Translations under genes and position numbers: made by a program
Notes under the pieces: model-generated
What the model was told of the DNA's origin: nothing
The model's input: only the letters and a program-made list of their open reading frames with translations
Databases searched by the model: none
NCBI GenBank assembly: GCA_965657645.1
Contig: CBFHOS010000031.1
Coordinates: 1 to 19,056, forward strand
Direction: 5' to 3'
DNA: 19,056 bases
Origin: CBFHOS01 sp965657645
Lineage (GTDB): Bacteria; Pseudomonadota; Alphaproteobacteria; Puniceispirillales; Puniceispirillaceae
Shown: piece after piece, positions 6,214 through 14,069 of the stretch
Layout of the letters: every line of letters starts with the position of its first letter
How positions within the stretch are numbered: position 1 is the first letter of the stretch

Positions 6214-7464
6214 ATGGATGACGCAGTGAAAACCCAGCTTAACCGGCCTTTCGATAGTGAAGCCATTCGGGCGGATTTTCCAATTCTGTCGCGTGAAATT
6301 CATGGTAAGCCATTGGTTTATCTTGATAGTGCGGCGTCGGCGCAAAAGCCACGTCAGGTAACCGATGCTCTATTATCGGCCTATCAGGACACCTATTCCA
6401 ACGTTCACCGTGGCCTGCATTTTCTCTCCGAGGCATCGACTGATGCGTTCGAGGCGGTGCGGGGTAAGGTTGCTAACTTTATCGGCGCGGCGCATCAGGA
6501 CGAGATTGTATTAACCGCTGGGGCAACGATGTCGATTAATATGATCGCACAATGTTGGGCCGCACCACGGCTACAGGCGGGTGACGAAATTCTGATCTCG
6601 GTGGCTGACCATCACGCCAACATCGTGCCGTGGCAAATGGTTGCGCAACAGACCGGTGCTGTGGTTAAGGCGTTCCCGCTAGAACAGGATGGTAGCTTTA
6701 AGATGAGCCACCTGACCGACAATCTTAGCGCCAAGACCAAGATCATCTCGGTGCCGCATGTGTCTAATGTGCTGGGTACGGTGTTCCCTATTACCGACAT
6801 TGCCGCGATTGCCAAACGCGATGATATTTTGCTGGTGGTTGATGGTTGTCAGGGGGCTATTCACCTCCCCGTTGATGTACAGGCGCTAGGCTGTGATTTC
6901 TATGTGTTTTCAGCGCATAAGCTATATGGACCAAACGGTGTTGGGGTGTTGTGGGGACGCGGTGATATTCTTGCCGACTTGCCGCCATTCCTTGGTGGTG
7001 GCGATATGATTGACCGGGTGACGATTGAAAAATCCACCTATGCCGCCGCACCGCATCGTTTCGAGGCGGGTACTCCAGCTATTGCTGAAACCATCGCCTT
7101 GGGTGCGGCCATTGATTATGTGGAATCGATCGGCATGGCGGCCATCCGTGATCATGAGATGGAGATTATTTCATATGCTCACCAGCGGCTATCTGCGGTT
7201 GAGGGGCTTCGGCTCATTGGTACGGCGCCGGGTAAATCGGGTGTGGTTTCATTCACCATGGACGCCGCGCATCCGCATGATATCTCGACGATTATTGACC
7301 ATGAGGGGGTTGCCATTCGGGCCGGGCATCATTGTGCCCAGCCATTGATGGATTTCCTCGATTTGCCGTCAACAGCGCGGGCCTCGGTTGGTGTCTATAC
7401 GACCAAAGCCGAGTTTGATGTGCTGGCGATGGCGCTTGAAAAAGTTAACCGGATTTTCGGCTAG
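6214..7464 (+). CDS. sufS: Cysteine desulfurase SufS (PLP-dependent, group II)
   Basis: PLP enzyme of 416 residues that takes sulfur from L-cysteine as an enzyme persulfide, leaving alanine. The PLP lysine is Lys236 in VFSAHKLYGPNGVGVLWG, and the persulfide cysteine is Cys374 in IRAGHHCAQPLMD. The short active-site loop and the RAGHHCAQ signature place it in the SufS/group II class rather than IscS. AAGGAA lies about 6 nt before the ATG, inside the end of sufD. SufS normally works with SufE or SufU, and neither is in this window. A short intergenic step (8 nt) leads to sufT. Confidence 0.97.
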   Translation: MDDAVKTQLNRPFDSEAIRADFPILSREIHGKPLVYLDSAASAQKPRQVTDALLSAYQDTYSNVHRGLHFLSEASTDAFEAVRGKVANFIGAAHQDEIVLTAGATMSINMIAQCWAAPRLQAGDEILISVADHHANIVPWQMVAQQTGAVVKAFPLEQDGSFKMSHLTDNLSAKTKIISVPHVSNVLGTVFPITDIAAIAKRDDILLVVDGCQGAIHLPVDVQALGCDFYVFSAHKLYGPNGVGVLWGRGDILADLPPFLGGGDMIDRVTIEKSTYAAAPHRFEAGTPAIAETIALGAAIDYVESIGMAAIRDHEMEIISYAHQRLSAVEGLRLIGTAPGKSGVVSFTMDAAHPHDISTIIDHEGVAIRAGHHCAQPLMDFLDLPSTARASVGVYTTKAEFDVLAMALEKVNRIFG

Positions 7465-7472
7465 GAGCGGAG

Positions 7473-7913
7473 ATGAGTACAAACCCATATTTGCCCGGTG
7501 GCCCCGGTAGTGTCTATTCAGCCGACGGTCCGGGCTTGGCTGATTTCCTGCCCGATACCTCTGGCGGCTATAAGGCGCATGCTGGCGAGACCATTGCCAA
7601 TGGTACCAAAGCCGATCCGGTCGCGGTCGAAGATGCGCTTAAATCGGTACATGATCCCGAGATACCGGTAAATATTTACGATTTGGGTTTGATTTATGAT
7701 GTAATCCGGCATCACAATGGTGATGTGTATATCACCATGTCATTAACCGCGCCGGGATGTCCGGTTGCCGGTGAAATGCCGGGACAGGTGGCAAGAGCCG
7801 TGGCGGCGGCCGATGGTGTTGGCGCGGTGACAGTAGAGCTTGTATGGGATCCGGCGTGGACGCCAGAGCGGATGAGCGAAGATGCCAAAATGGCACTTGA
7901 TTTAGGTTTATAG
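7473..7913 (+). CDS. sufT: SUF-associated MIP18/DUF59-family protein SufT
   Basis: Protein of 146 residues with a MIP18 (DUF59) domain from about residue 50. Diagnostic blocks are VEDALKSVHDPEIPVNIYDLGLIYDV and the motif LTAPGCPVAGEMPGQV with Cys96. Members encoded in suf operons (SufT) help mature Fe-S proteins, probably at the transfer stage. The first ~45 residues are Gly/Pro/Ala-rich and not conserved, giving a longer N-terminus than single-domain DUF59 proteins. AGGAGCGGAG directly before the ATG is a strong ribosome site. It sits between sufS and the A-type carrier, with gaps of 8 and 18 nt, so it is clearly an operon member. Confidence 0.92.
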   Translation: MSTNPYLPGGPGSVYSADGPGLADFLPDTSGGYKAHAGETIANGTKADPVAVEDALKSVHDPEIPVNIYDLGLIYDVIRHHNGDVYITMSLTAPGCPVAGEMPGQVARAVAAADGVGAVTVELVWDPAWTPERMSEDAKMALDLGL

Positions 7914-7931
7914 GCAGAGCAAGGATAAATT

Positions 7932-8279
7932 ATGTTTAGTCCAGGCACACCAATCGTAACCATGACAGACGCCGCGGCAGAGCAGGCGCGTCAATTGATA
8001 GATCGCGCCGATAGTGACGTGATCGGCCTTCGTGTCGGGGTTAAAACCGCTGGCTGTTCGGGCATGCAATATGACGTCCAATATGCAACCGAGGCAAAGG
8101 CTTTTGAGGATAAGATCGAGGATAAAGGTGTCACCATTTTTATTGATCCAACGGCTGTGATGTTTCTCGTTGGATCGCAAATGGACTGGCAGGAAGACAA
8201 GTTCGCGGCAAAGTTCGTTTTCATCAATCCCAATGAGGTCGCACGGTGTGGTTGCGGCGAGAGTTTTTCCGTCGCCTAA
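7932..8279 (+). CDS. sufA: A-type Fe-S carrier (SufA/IscA/ErpA family)
   Basis: Carrier protein of 115 residues that accepts clusters from the scaffold and passes them to target proteins. The three ligand cysteines are all present: Cys42 in KTAGCSGMQY, and Cys106 and Cys108 in the C-terminal CGCGESF, with the family's spacing of about 63 residues between the first two. I call it SufA because of its place at the end of the suf operon; by sequence alone it could be IscA or ErpA. AAGGATAAATT before the ATG supplies the ribosome site. A possible terminator follows immediately. Confidence 0.93.
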   Translation: MFSPGTPIVTMTDAAAEQARQLIDRADSDVIGLRVGVKTAGCSGMQYDVQYATEAKAFEDKIEDKGVTIFIDPTAVMFLVGSQMDWQEDKFAAKFVFINPNEVARCGCGESFSVA

Positions 8280-8283
8280 CGCC

Positions 8284-8307
8284 GACCGTCCTGATGCGGT
8301 CAATTTT
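8284..8307 (+). terminator. Weak terminator-like hairpin after the suf operon
   Basis: GACCG (8284-8288) and CGGTC (8297-8301) form a 5-bp stem with an 8-nt loop, followed by AATTTT. The stem is short and the T-run brief, so termination would be partial at best. It could attenuate read-through into the downstream Atm1-type gene. Confidence 0.35.
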
Positions 8308-8360
8308 CAGTGCCCACCAAACCAACGAGACTGCTTGCTTTGTAAAGAGCATTCATAGCC

Positions 8361-10214
8361 GTGACAGAAAGCAATCAAGACCGAATGGCATTATCAACTC
8401 TGGCTAAAACCCGCGCATTGCTTGGCGAACTTTGGTATTACACCGCGCCAAAGGGCAATTGGCGCGTTCGGGGCCGGATTTCGGCGGCCTTTGCCTGTCT
8501 TGTGGCCTCTAAAGGATCAAACATCGTCACCCCGCTATTCTATGGCGCGGCGGTTGATATGGTGAATAAGGAAGCCGGGTTCTCGATCAAGATGCTGATG
8601 CTGATTGTGGCGGGTTATGCCTTGTCGCGCCTTGGCCAGCAGATTTTTTCCGAGGGTAAGCAATATCTATTTGCCGCGGTAGCCCAGCGCGCGGTCCGTG
8701 GTGCGGCGATGACCGCCTTTCGGTATTTGCACCATCTGTCTCTGCAATTTCATCTGGATCGCCAGACAGGTGGCCTCACAAGGGCGATTGACCGCGGGGC
8801 CAAGGGCATTGAATTTCTCTTAACCAGTGTGTTTTTCGAAGTTATCCCGCTATTTGTCGAGGTCATTTTCGTTAGCATAATCATGTGGTTCATGTTCGGA
8901 TTCTTTTACGCCGCGGTGACCTTCTGTACGGTCATGGGCTATGTGTATTTCACCGTTCGGGTAACTGAATGGCGGATTAAATTCCGCCGCCAGATGAACG
9001 AGGCTGATGAGACTGCGGCATCAAGAGCGGTCGATTCCTTGCTGAATTACGAGACTGTGAAATATTTCAACGCCGAGGAAATCGAAGCTGGGCGTTATGA
9101 CGAAGCGATGAAGCGTTACGAGACAATGGCCGTTCGTTCGCGCACGTCCCTATCGGTGGTGAATATCGGCCAAGGCGCGATCATTGCGCTGGGTCTAATG
9201 CTGATCATGGGCATGGCTGGCTTTGATATTCAGGCGAAAAAACTAACCGTTGGTGATTTTGTTGTGGTGAACACTTATTTGCTGCAACTCTATATGCCGC
9301 TGAATTTCCTAGGCTATGTCTATCGTGAATTGCGGCAGGCGCTCGTCGATATGGAGCGCATGTTCGGATTTCTGGACGAGCCAGCCGATATTGACGACAA
9401 GCCGAATGCCCCTGAATTGAACGCCGCTGGCGGTGATATCAGCTTTGACAATGTACATTTTTCCTATGCCGATCGCCCCATTCTAAAGGGCGTGAGTTTT
9501 AATGTACCGGCTGGCAAGCGTGTTGCTATCGTTGGGCCCAGTGGTTCTGGCAAGACCACGATCTCGCGGCTGTTGTTCCGGTTTTATGATCCGGTTGAGG
9601 GCGCGGTTCGTATCAATGGGCGTGATTTGCGCGATGTTACCCAGAGCAGTGTCCGCGCCGCCATTGGTGTGGTGCCGCAAGATACGGTGATGTTCAATTC
9701 CACCATTGGCTATAACATTGGCTATGGTCAGGAAAATGTATCGCCCCGAGACCTCCATCGGGCGGCAAAGTTGGCGGCGATTGATGGCTTTATCGATAAT
9801 CTGCCCAAAGGTTATGACACCATGGTTGGTGAGCGCGGGTTAAAGCTATCTGGCGGCGAAAAACAGCGGGTGGCGATCGCCCGGGCGATTTTGAAAAAGC
9901 CGACGATTTTCCTATTTGATGAGGCCACATCAGCGCTCGATAGCCGGACCGAACAGGAAATCCAGCTGGCATTGGATGACGTATCGCGCTCGCAAACAAC
10001 GCTGGTTATTGCTCACCGGCTATCGACCATCGTCAATGCTGATGAAATCCTCGTTTTATCGGCTGGGGAACTGGTAGAGCGCGGTAGCCATAGCGAATTG
10101 CTGGCAAAGGGCGGTGTATATGCAAAGATGTGGGAGCGCCAATCCTCTGGCTTTAGCAATGACAAAGATCCTGATAGTGATGCCAAAAGCCAGAGTGAAA
10201 CGATTTATATCTAG
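8361..10214 (+). CDS. Atm1/ABCB7-type ABC exporter (half-transporter)
   Basis: Membrane exporter of 617 residues with a fused transmembrane domain (about 40-330) and ATPase domain (about 365-590). Walker A GPSGSGKTT is at 392-400, signature LSGGEKQR at 496-503, Walker B FLFDEATSALD with Asp520/Glu521, and the switch His552 in IAHRLST. The N-terminal PKGNWRVRGRISAA...ASKGSNIVTPLFYGAAVD and VDSLLNYETVKYFNAEE blocks are typical of the Atm1/HMT1 group, which export glutathione-linked sulfur or metal species. The likely start is GTG at 8361, with only a weak AAAGAG upstream; ATG 8385 is an alternative. It lies 81 nt after sufA on the same strand, linking it to Fe-S metabolism. Confidence 0.9.
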   Translation: MTESNQDRMALSTLAKTRALLGELWYYTAPKGNWRVRGRISAAFACLVASKGSNIVTPLFYGAAVDMVNKEAGFSIKMLMLIVAGYALSRLGQQIFSEGKQYLFAAVAQRAVRGAAMTAFRYLHHLSLQFHLDRQTGGLTRAIDRGAKGIEFLLTSVFFEVIPLFVEVIFVSIIMWFMFGFFYAAVTFCTVMGYVYFTVRVTEWRIKFRRQMNEADETAASRAVDSLLNYETVKYFNAEEIEAGRYDEAMKRYETMAVRSRTSLSVVNIGQGAIIALGLMLIMGMAGFDIQAKKLTVGDFVVVNTYLLQLYMPLNFLGYVYRELRQALVDMERMFGFLDEPADIDDKPNAPELNAAGGDISFDNVHFSYADRPILKGVSFNVPAGKRVAIVGPSGSGKTTISRLLFRFYDPVEGAVRINGRDLRDVTQSSVRAAIGVVPQDTVMFNSTIGYNIGYGQENVSPRDLHRAAKLAAIDGFIDNLPKGYDTMVGERGLKLSGGEKQRVAIARAILKKPTIFLFDEATSALDSRTEQEIQLALDDVSRSQTTLVIAHRLSTIVNADEILVLSAGELVERGSHSELLAKGGVYAKMWERQSSGFSNDKDPDSDAKSQSETIYI

Positions 10215-10274
10215 CGGGCTTTCATGGGCTGGGATGGTTGGGTCGTGCCACACAGAAACTTTCGGGGAACCGAT

Positions 10275-11246
10275 ATGACGAACCGGACATCAGAAAACCC
10301 CACCTTTCCTAGCGCAATTGCCGCTGGGCTAGTGCAATTGGCGGGGCGCGATATCTTTGTTGATTTGGACGGGCTTTCGGTGCGTGGGCATTTCTGGCCT
10401 GTGCATGAAAATGGCGATATGCCGCCCAAAGGCACTATTGTCTTTTGCCCGGGCTTTACCGAGTTTTGTGAAAAATATAGCCATGCATTCGCCCGCCTGC
10501 ATGATGCTGGCTATGATGTGCTGGTGATTGATTGGCCGGGGCAGGGACGCTCAGGTAGCTTGGGCCGCAACCCTATCGCCGTTCATATAGATAGTTTTGA
10601 GACTTATTTACGCGCGATGGACGCGCTCATCATTGCGGCTGGCATTGACCGGCGTGAGTTGATCTTGATGGGGCATTCGATGGGTGGGCATTTGGCCCTG
10701 CGGTTAATCGAACGTTATGCCGCAAAAATCAGGGCGGCAATTATCCTATCGCCGATGATCGCCCCGCCAGTGATGCCGGTAAATGGCGTGCGTGCGTTGG
10801 CGCGTCTGTTTGAATGGGTCGGTTTGGGCCGCTCATACCCGCCCTTTCGCGGTGGTTTGACAATCCAGATAGAACGTATTTTTCGTCAAAGGAACGGCCT
10901 TACCCGCTGGCAACCGGGCTATGAGTCACAATTTATCTGGTGCGATGATGTGCCAGAATTTTACCGGAGCGGGCCAACCGCTGGTTGGGTGAGGGCGGCT
11001 TATGATAGCTGTGCCCATACCACGCTCAATCCTAAATGGATGGCGGCCCGCAATGTGCCGATATTGGCCTTAACTGGTTCTGATGAACGTGTTGTTCACA
11101 AAAAATCGATGGACCGGATGATCCCGTATCTGCCGCAAGTCACCCATCATGAATTTGTGGATGCGCGGCACGAATTGCTATCTGAATTGCCATCATTACA
11201 GGACGAACTCTGGCAGCGTTTCGACACCTTTATTGCCAGCCTGTAG
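10275..11246 (+). CDS. Alpha/beta hydrolase, monoacylglycerol lipase/lysophospholipase (PldB) type
   Basis: Hydrolase of 323 residues from the serine aminopeptidase S33 / PldB-like group. The full catalytic triad is visible: Ser135 in the nucleophile elbow MGHSMGGHLAL, Asp270 in LALTGSDERVV and His299 in DARHELLSELP. VFCPGFTEFCEKYSHAFARL and DWPGQGRSG match the lipase-like oxyanion and cap-flanking regions. Such enzymes cleave acyl esters of glycerol or lysophospholipids; the exact substrate is unknown. I start at ATG 10275 because GGGGAA lies 7 nt upstream; an ATG at 10224 in frame would add 17 unconserved residues. No signal peptide is seen, so it is probably cytoplasmic. Its stop codon lies in the first copy of a 17-bp tandem repeat. 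Confidence 0.87.
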   Translation: MTNRTSENPTFPSAIAAGLVQLAGRDIFVDLDGLSVRGHFWPVHENGDMPPKGTIVFCPGFTEFCEKYSHAFARLHDAGYDVLVIDWPGQGRSGSLGRNPIAVHIDSFETYLRAMDALIIAAGIDRRELILMGHSMGGHLALRLIERYAAKIRAAIILSPMIAPPVMPVNGVRALARLFEWVGLGRSYPPFRGGLTIQIERIFRQRNGLTRWQPGYESQFIWCDDVPEFYRSGPTAGWVRAAYDSCAHTTLNPKWMAARNVPILALTGSDERVVHKKSMDRMIPYLPQVTHHEFVDARHELLSELPSLQDELWQRFDTFIASL

Positions 11247-11281
11247 GTATTGCCAGCCTATAGGTATTGCCGGCCTATAGG
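11231..11281. repeat. Three 17-bp tandem units spanning the hydrolase stop codon
   Basis: TATTGCCAGCCTGTAGG (11231-11247), TATTGCCAGCCTATAGG (11248-11264) and TATTGCCGGCCTATAGG (11265-11281) differ stepwise by one base each. The first copy encodes the hydrolase C-terminus and its TAG (11244-11246). Because 17 is not a multiple of three, each added unit shifts frame, but the native stop is kept in copy one. Copies two and three contain the palindrome CCTATAGG. Confidence 0.95.
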
Positions 11282-11302
11282 CAAATTAGCGACGATAAAT
11301 AT

Positions 11303-11308
11303 TATAAT
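11303..11308 (+). promoter_or_regulatory. Perfect -10-like hexamer before the DapA-family gene
   Basis: TATAAT at 11303-11308 lies about 85 bp before the start at 11394 in an AT-rich patch. No good -35 hexamer is found at 16-18 bp upstream; the bases there (GGCAAA) lie just after the 17-bp repeats. It is a candidate promoter only. Confidence 0.3.
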
Positions 11309-11393
11309 TTTGGTTTTGGCCCATACGGGGCTTGAGCATGCCGCCTTTTTTCCCGCATAGTTAGTCGGTTATTTTTTGATGAGGATTTAGACA

Positions 11394-12293
11394 ATGATTA
11401 AAGGCCTGATTTCACCGATTCTATCGCCGTTCAATGATGATCTGTCATTCTGTCAGGAACTCTATAATGATTTGGCGCATAATTTGTTGGCGTCTGGTTG
11501 TTCGGGGCTGGCACCGTTTGGGACCACAGGCGAGTCATTGTCGCTATCCGTTGCCGAGCGTAAATCTGCGATTGAGGGGCTGGTTAAATCGGGCATTGAT
11601 CCTCGGGTGATGATCCCGGGAACGGGCCTTTGTAACCTTGCCGAGACCATCGAATTATCCCGCCACGCGATTGAACTTGGTTGTAGCGGTGTGATGACCC
11701 TGCCGCCATTCTATTTCAAGGGCATGAGCGATGATGGACTTTATGCTTATTTTGAACAGCTCATTAACGGCGTTGATCATCCTGATCTGAAAATCTACCT
11801 CTATCACATCCCGCAAGTGTCGGGTGTCGGCCTGTCGATTGATTTGGTGCGCCGGTTGCACACCGCCTATCCAGATGTGGTTGTCGGTATCAAGGATAGC
11901 TCCGGCGACTGGGAAAACACCCGCCAATTGCTGGAAATCGATGGGCTCATCGTTTATCCGGGGGCGGAATTGCCGGTGATTGAGGCGGTAAAGCTTGGTG
12001 CGCCTGGATGTATTTCGGCAACAGCCAACCTCAATAGCAAAGACATCGCCGCGGTCATTGATTTGTGCCATGCGGGTGAGTGGGATGCGGCCGAGGCGGC
12101 GCATGTGCCGGTAAAGGAAGTGCGGATGCTGTTCCAAGATTATGCGCCCATCCCAGCGCAAAAGGCGTTATTGGCGCAACAAAGCGGCGATCCCCGCTGG
12201 GCCAATCTGCGCGCGCCATTCATGCCGATTAGCGATGAAAAGCGGGACAGCTTGGCGGCTGACCTTCGCCCTTACGGCATGAATGTTGGCTAG
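11394..12293 (+). CDS. DapA-family (dihydrodipicolinate synthase/NAL) pyruvate-type aldolase
   Basis: Class I aldolase-fold protein of 299 residues. Family residues are present: Thr44-Thr45 in FGTTGES, Tyr137 in YLYHIP and the Schiff-base Lys167 in VGIKDSSGD. True DapA enzymes carry an Arg shortly after the Tyr (YNVPSRTG in E. coli), and here that stretch reads YHIPQVSG with no Arg. I therefore doubt 4-hydroxy-tetrahydrodipicolinate synthase activity and favour another pyruvate-dependent lyase of this superfamily, for example on a sugar acid. This is inference. GAGGATT about 8 nt upstream of the ATG is the ribosome site. The gene stands alone, and its stop overlaps the convergent nadK stop. 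No lysine-pathway neighbours are present. Confidence 0.88.
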   Translation: MIKGLISPILSPFNDDLSFCQELYNDLAHNLLASGCSGLAPFGTTGESLSLSVAERKSAIEGLVKSGIDPRVMIPGTGLCNLAETIELSRHAIELGCSGVMTLPPFYFKGMSDDGLYAYFEQLINGVDHPDLKIYLYHIPQVSGVGLSIDLVRRLHTAYPDVVVGIKDSSGDWENTRQLLEIDGLIVYPGAELPVIEAVKLGAPGCISATANLNSKDIAAVIDLCHAGEWDAAEAAHVPVKEVRMLFQDYAPIPAQKALLAQQSGDPRWANLRAPFMPISDEKRDSLAADLRPYGMNVG

Positions 12294-13048
12294 GTTAAAA
12301 ACTGTTCAGCGATAGCGCGGTCCGATAGCGAATAGCCCGGATCATAAAGCAGGTTTAGCGTGATATCGCTGGCCTGTTCTATCGCGACCGATTTTATAGT
12401 GCGAAATTCAGTGCTATCGGCACTAACGCTAACCGGCCGGAAATCAGGCTCGAGCACCTCAAGCGACACTTTGGAATGTTCACCAAGCAACGCACCGCGC
12501 CACCGGCGAGGCCGAAAGGGCGAAATCGGTGTTAGCGCCATCATCCCCGCACCAAGCGGGATAATTGGGCCATGCGCCGACAAATTATAGGCGGTCGATC
12601 CGGCTGGTGTCGCAACCAATACCCCATCACAAACAAGCTCACTTAACTGGCGTTTGTCATCGACATCAATGGAGATATGCGCCGCATTATGGGTCTGGCG
12701 GATCAATGACACCTCATTGATCGCGAGGGCGTCATGGGTCTGTCCTTGCTGGTCAATGGCGGTCATGCGCAATGGATGCAAAGGCGCGGTTTCGGCGGCG
12801 GCAAGGCGTTCCGGTAATTCGGCGCTGGCATAGTAATTCATCAAAAAGCCGAGGCGGCCACAATTCAAACCAAAAACCGGCAAATTGCGGCCCATCGTTT
12901 GATGCAACACATTCAGCATATGCCCGTCACCACCAAGCGCGACGATATATTCGGCGTCATCAAGGTCGCTTTGGCCATATAGCCGGGTCAAAATATCGAA
13001 GCGCGCCTTGGCTTCTTCGTGATTTGATACCGAAAAGTGGATTTTCAT
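12290..13048 (-). CDS. nadK: NAD kinase
   Basis: Cytoplasmic NAD+ kinase of 252 residues, making NADP+ from NAD+ and ATP (or polyphosphate). The signature GGDG is at 39-42 in VALGGDGHML with catalytic Asp41, followed by GLNCGRLGFLMN. Asn111-Glu112 sits in LAINEVSL, and DGVLVATPAGSTAYNLSAHGPI starts at Asp141; all are diagnostic of the family. Length is normal for alphaproteobacterial forms, which lack the long N-terminal extension. TGGAG lies about 11 nt upstream of the ATG on the minus strand. It is transcribed divergently from fdhD and converges with the DapA-family gene, sharing four bases (CTAG) at the stops. Confidence 0.96.
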   Translation of the reverse strand: MKIHFSVSNHEEAKARFDILTRLYGQSDLDDAEYIVALGGDGHMLNVLHQTMGRNLPVFGLNCGRLGFLMNYYASAELPERLAAAETAPLHPLRMTAIDQQGQTHDALAINEVSLIRQTHNAAHISIDVDDKRQLSELVCDGVLVATPAGSTAYNLSAHGPIIPLGAGMMALTPISPFRPRRWRGALLGEHSKVSLEVLEPDFRPVSVSADSTEFRTIKSVAIEQASDITLNLLYDPGYSLSDRAIAEQFLT

Positions 13049-13151
13049 CGTACGATAAACTCCAGAACATTAGATGCGCTCACCTTAGCCTTAGTTGATC
13101 GCAAAGGCAAAACCGCTTGGCATGGTCTCTCATATCGGTCATTTTAACAAG

Positions 13152-14069
13152 ATGAATGAAACACCCGAAAATCAGCCACATGGGTTCCTGATCGCGCCTG
13201 ACCCAGATGCGCCGGGATTATCCGAGGCGGTGTCTGGCCGTGACGAAAACGGCGCCGCGGTAACCTTGCCCGTGGTCACCGAAAAGCCGGTGACATTGTT
13301 CCTCAATAATCAGGAAATCGTCACCTCGATGACCATTGGCGATTGGCCGGCCGAATTGGCGGTGGGCTATTTTCTCAACCAGAATATGTTGCGCGCCGAT
13401 GATGATATTACCGCGATCGATCATGATGAAGAATTGGGCGTGGTGATTGTGCGGACCGAGCGTGAGACCGACTTTGAAGCAAAGATGAAGCGCAAGATCA
13501 GGACTAGCGGATGCGCCGAGGGTACCGCCTATGGCGATATGATGGAACGCTTTGATGATATCAATCTGGCCACCGATGCACGCTTTGCCGCGAGTTGGTT
13601 GCAACGTCTTAGCAAGGCTATCAACACCACGCCGAGCCTGTACCTAAGCGCCGGTGCCATTCATGGATGCGTGCTGTGCAAAGCAGACCAGCCGTTGGTC
13701 TATATGGAGGATATCGGCCGTCATAATGCGGTCGACAAGATCGCCGGCTGGATGTTTTTGAACAAGATTGATCCCCAAGATAAGGTCTTTTATACAACCG
13801 GCCGGCTCACCACCGAGATGGTCATTAAAACGGTACAGATGCAAATTCCGGTGCTGGTGTCGCGTTCTGGCTTTACCGCCGCCGCCGTGGATTTGGCGCG
13901 CCGTGCGGGATTGACCCTGATCGGGCGGGCTAAGGGCAAACGCTTTATCGTGCTGAGCGGCGAAGACCGAATTGATTTTGATACTGCAAAAGGTGACGCA
14001 TCCGATAGTGACGCCGTTGAGGATTTGCCATCACGCCAACGCGCCCATCAAGGACCGGTTGAGCGATGA
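13152..14069 (+). CDS. fdhD: Formate dehydrogenase sulfurtransferase FdhD
   Basis: FdhD of 305 residues. It passes sulfur from IscS to the molybdenum cofactor, which activates formate dehydrogenase. Core motifs are EKPVTLFLN, GDWPAELAVGYFLNQ, VYMEDIGRHNAVDKIAGW and FYTTGRLTTEMVIKTVQMQIPVLVSRSG. At the usual C-x-x-C site only the first Cys is kept: RTSGCAEGTAYGD, with Cys121 in this numbering. A separate C-x-x-C, Cys173/Cys176 in IHGCVLC, lies where E. coli has GCTHAAAW. The start is uncertain: ATG 13152 gives the best length, while ATG 13122 or TTG 13095 would add 10 or 19 residues, and none has a clear ribosome site. The stop overlaps the mobA start (ATGA). No formate dehydrogenase subunit is in view. 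Confidence 0.9.
   Translation: MNETPENQPHGFLIAPDPDAPGLSEAVSGRDENGAAVTLPVVTEKPVTLFLNNQEIVTSMTIGDWPAELAVGYFLNQNMLRADDDITAIDHDEELGVVIVRTERETDFEAKMKRKIRTSGCAEGTAYGDMMERFDDINLATDARFAASWLQRLSKAINTTPSLYLSAGAIHGCVLCKADQPLVYMEDIGRHNAVDKIAGWMFLNKIDPQDKVFYTTGRLTTEMVIKTVQMQIPVLVSRSGFTAAAVDLARRAGLTLIGRAKGKRFIVLSGEDRIDFDTAKGDASDSDAVEDLPSRQRAHQGPVER

Noticed and set aside
11318..11350. Terminator before the DapA-family gene (GCCC/GGGC with a distant T-run)
   Set aside because: The four-pair stem is separated from the T-run by about 15 bases, which does not fit intrinsic termination.
11282..11393. Lysine riboswitch or other leader before the DapA-family gene
   Set aside because: Too short for the lysine element, and no multi-helix junction was found.
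11655..12161. 168-residue minus-strand frame within the DapA-family gene
   Set aside because: Shadow of a strongly conserved plus-strand gene; no family motifs and no ribosome site seen.
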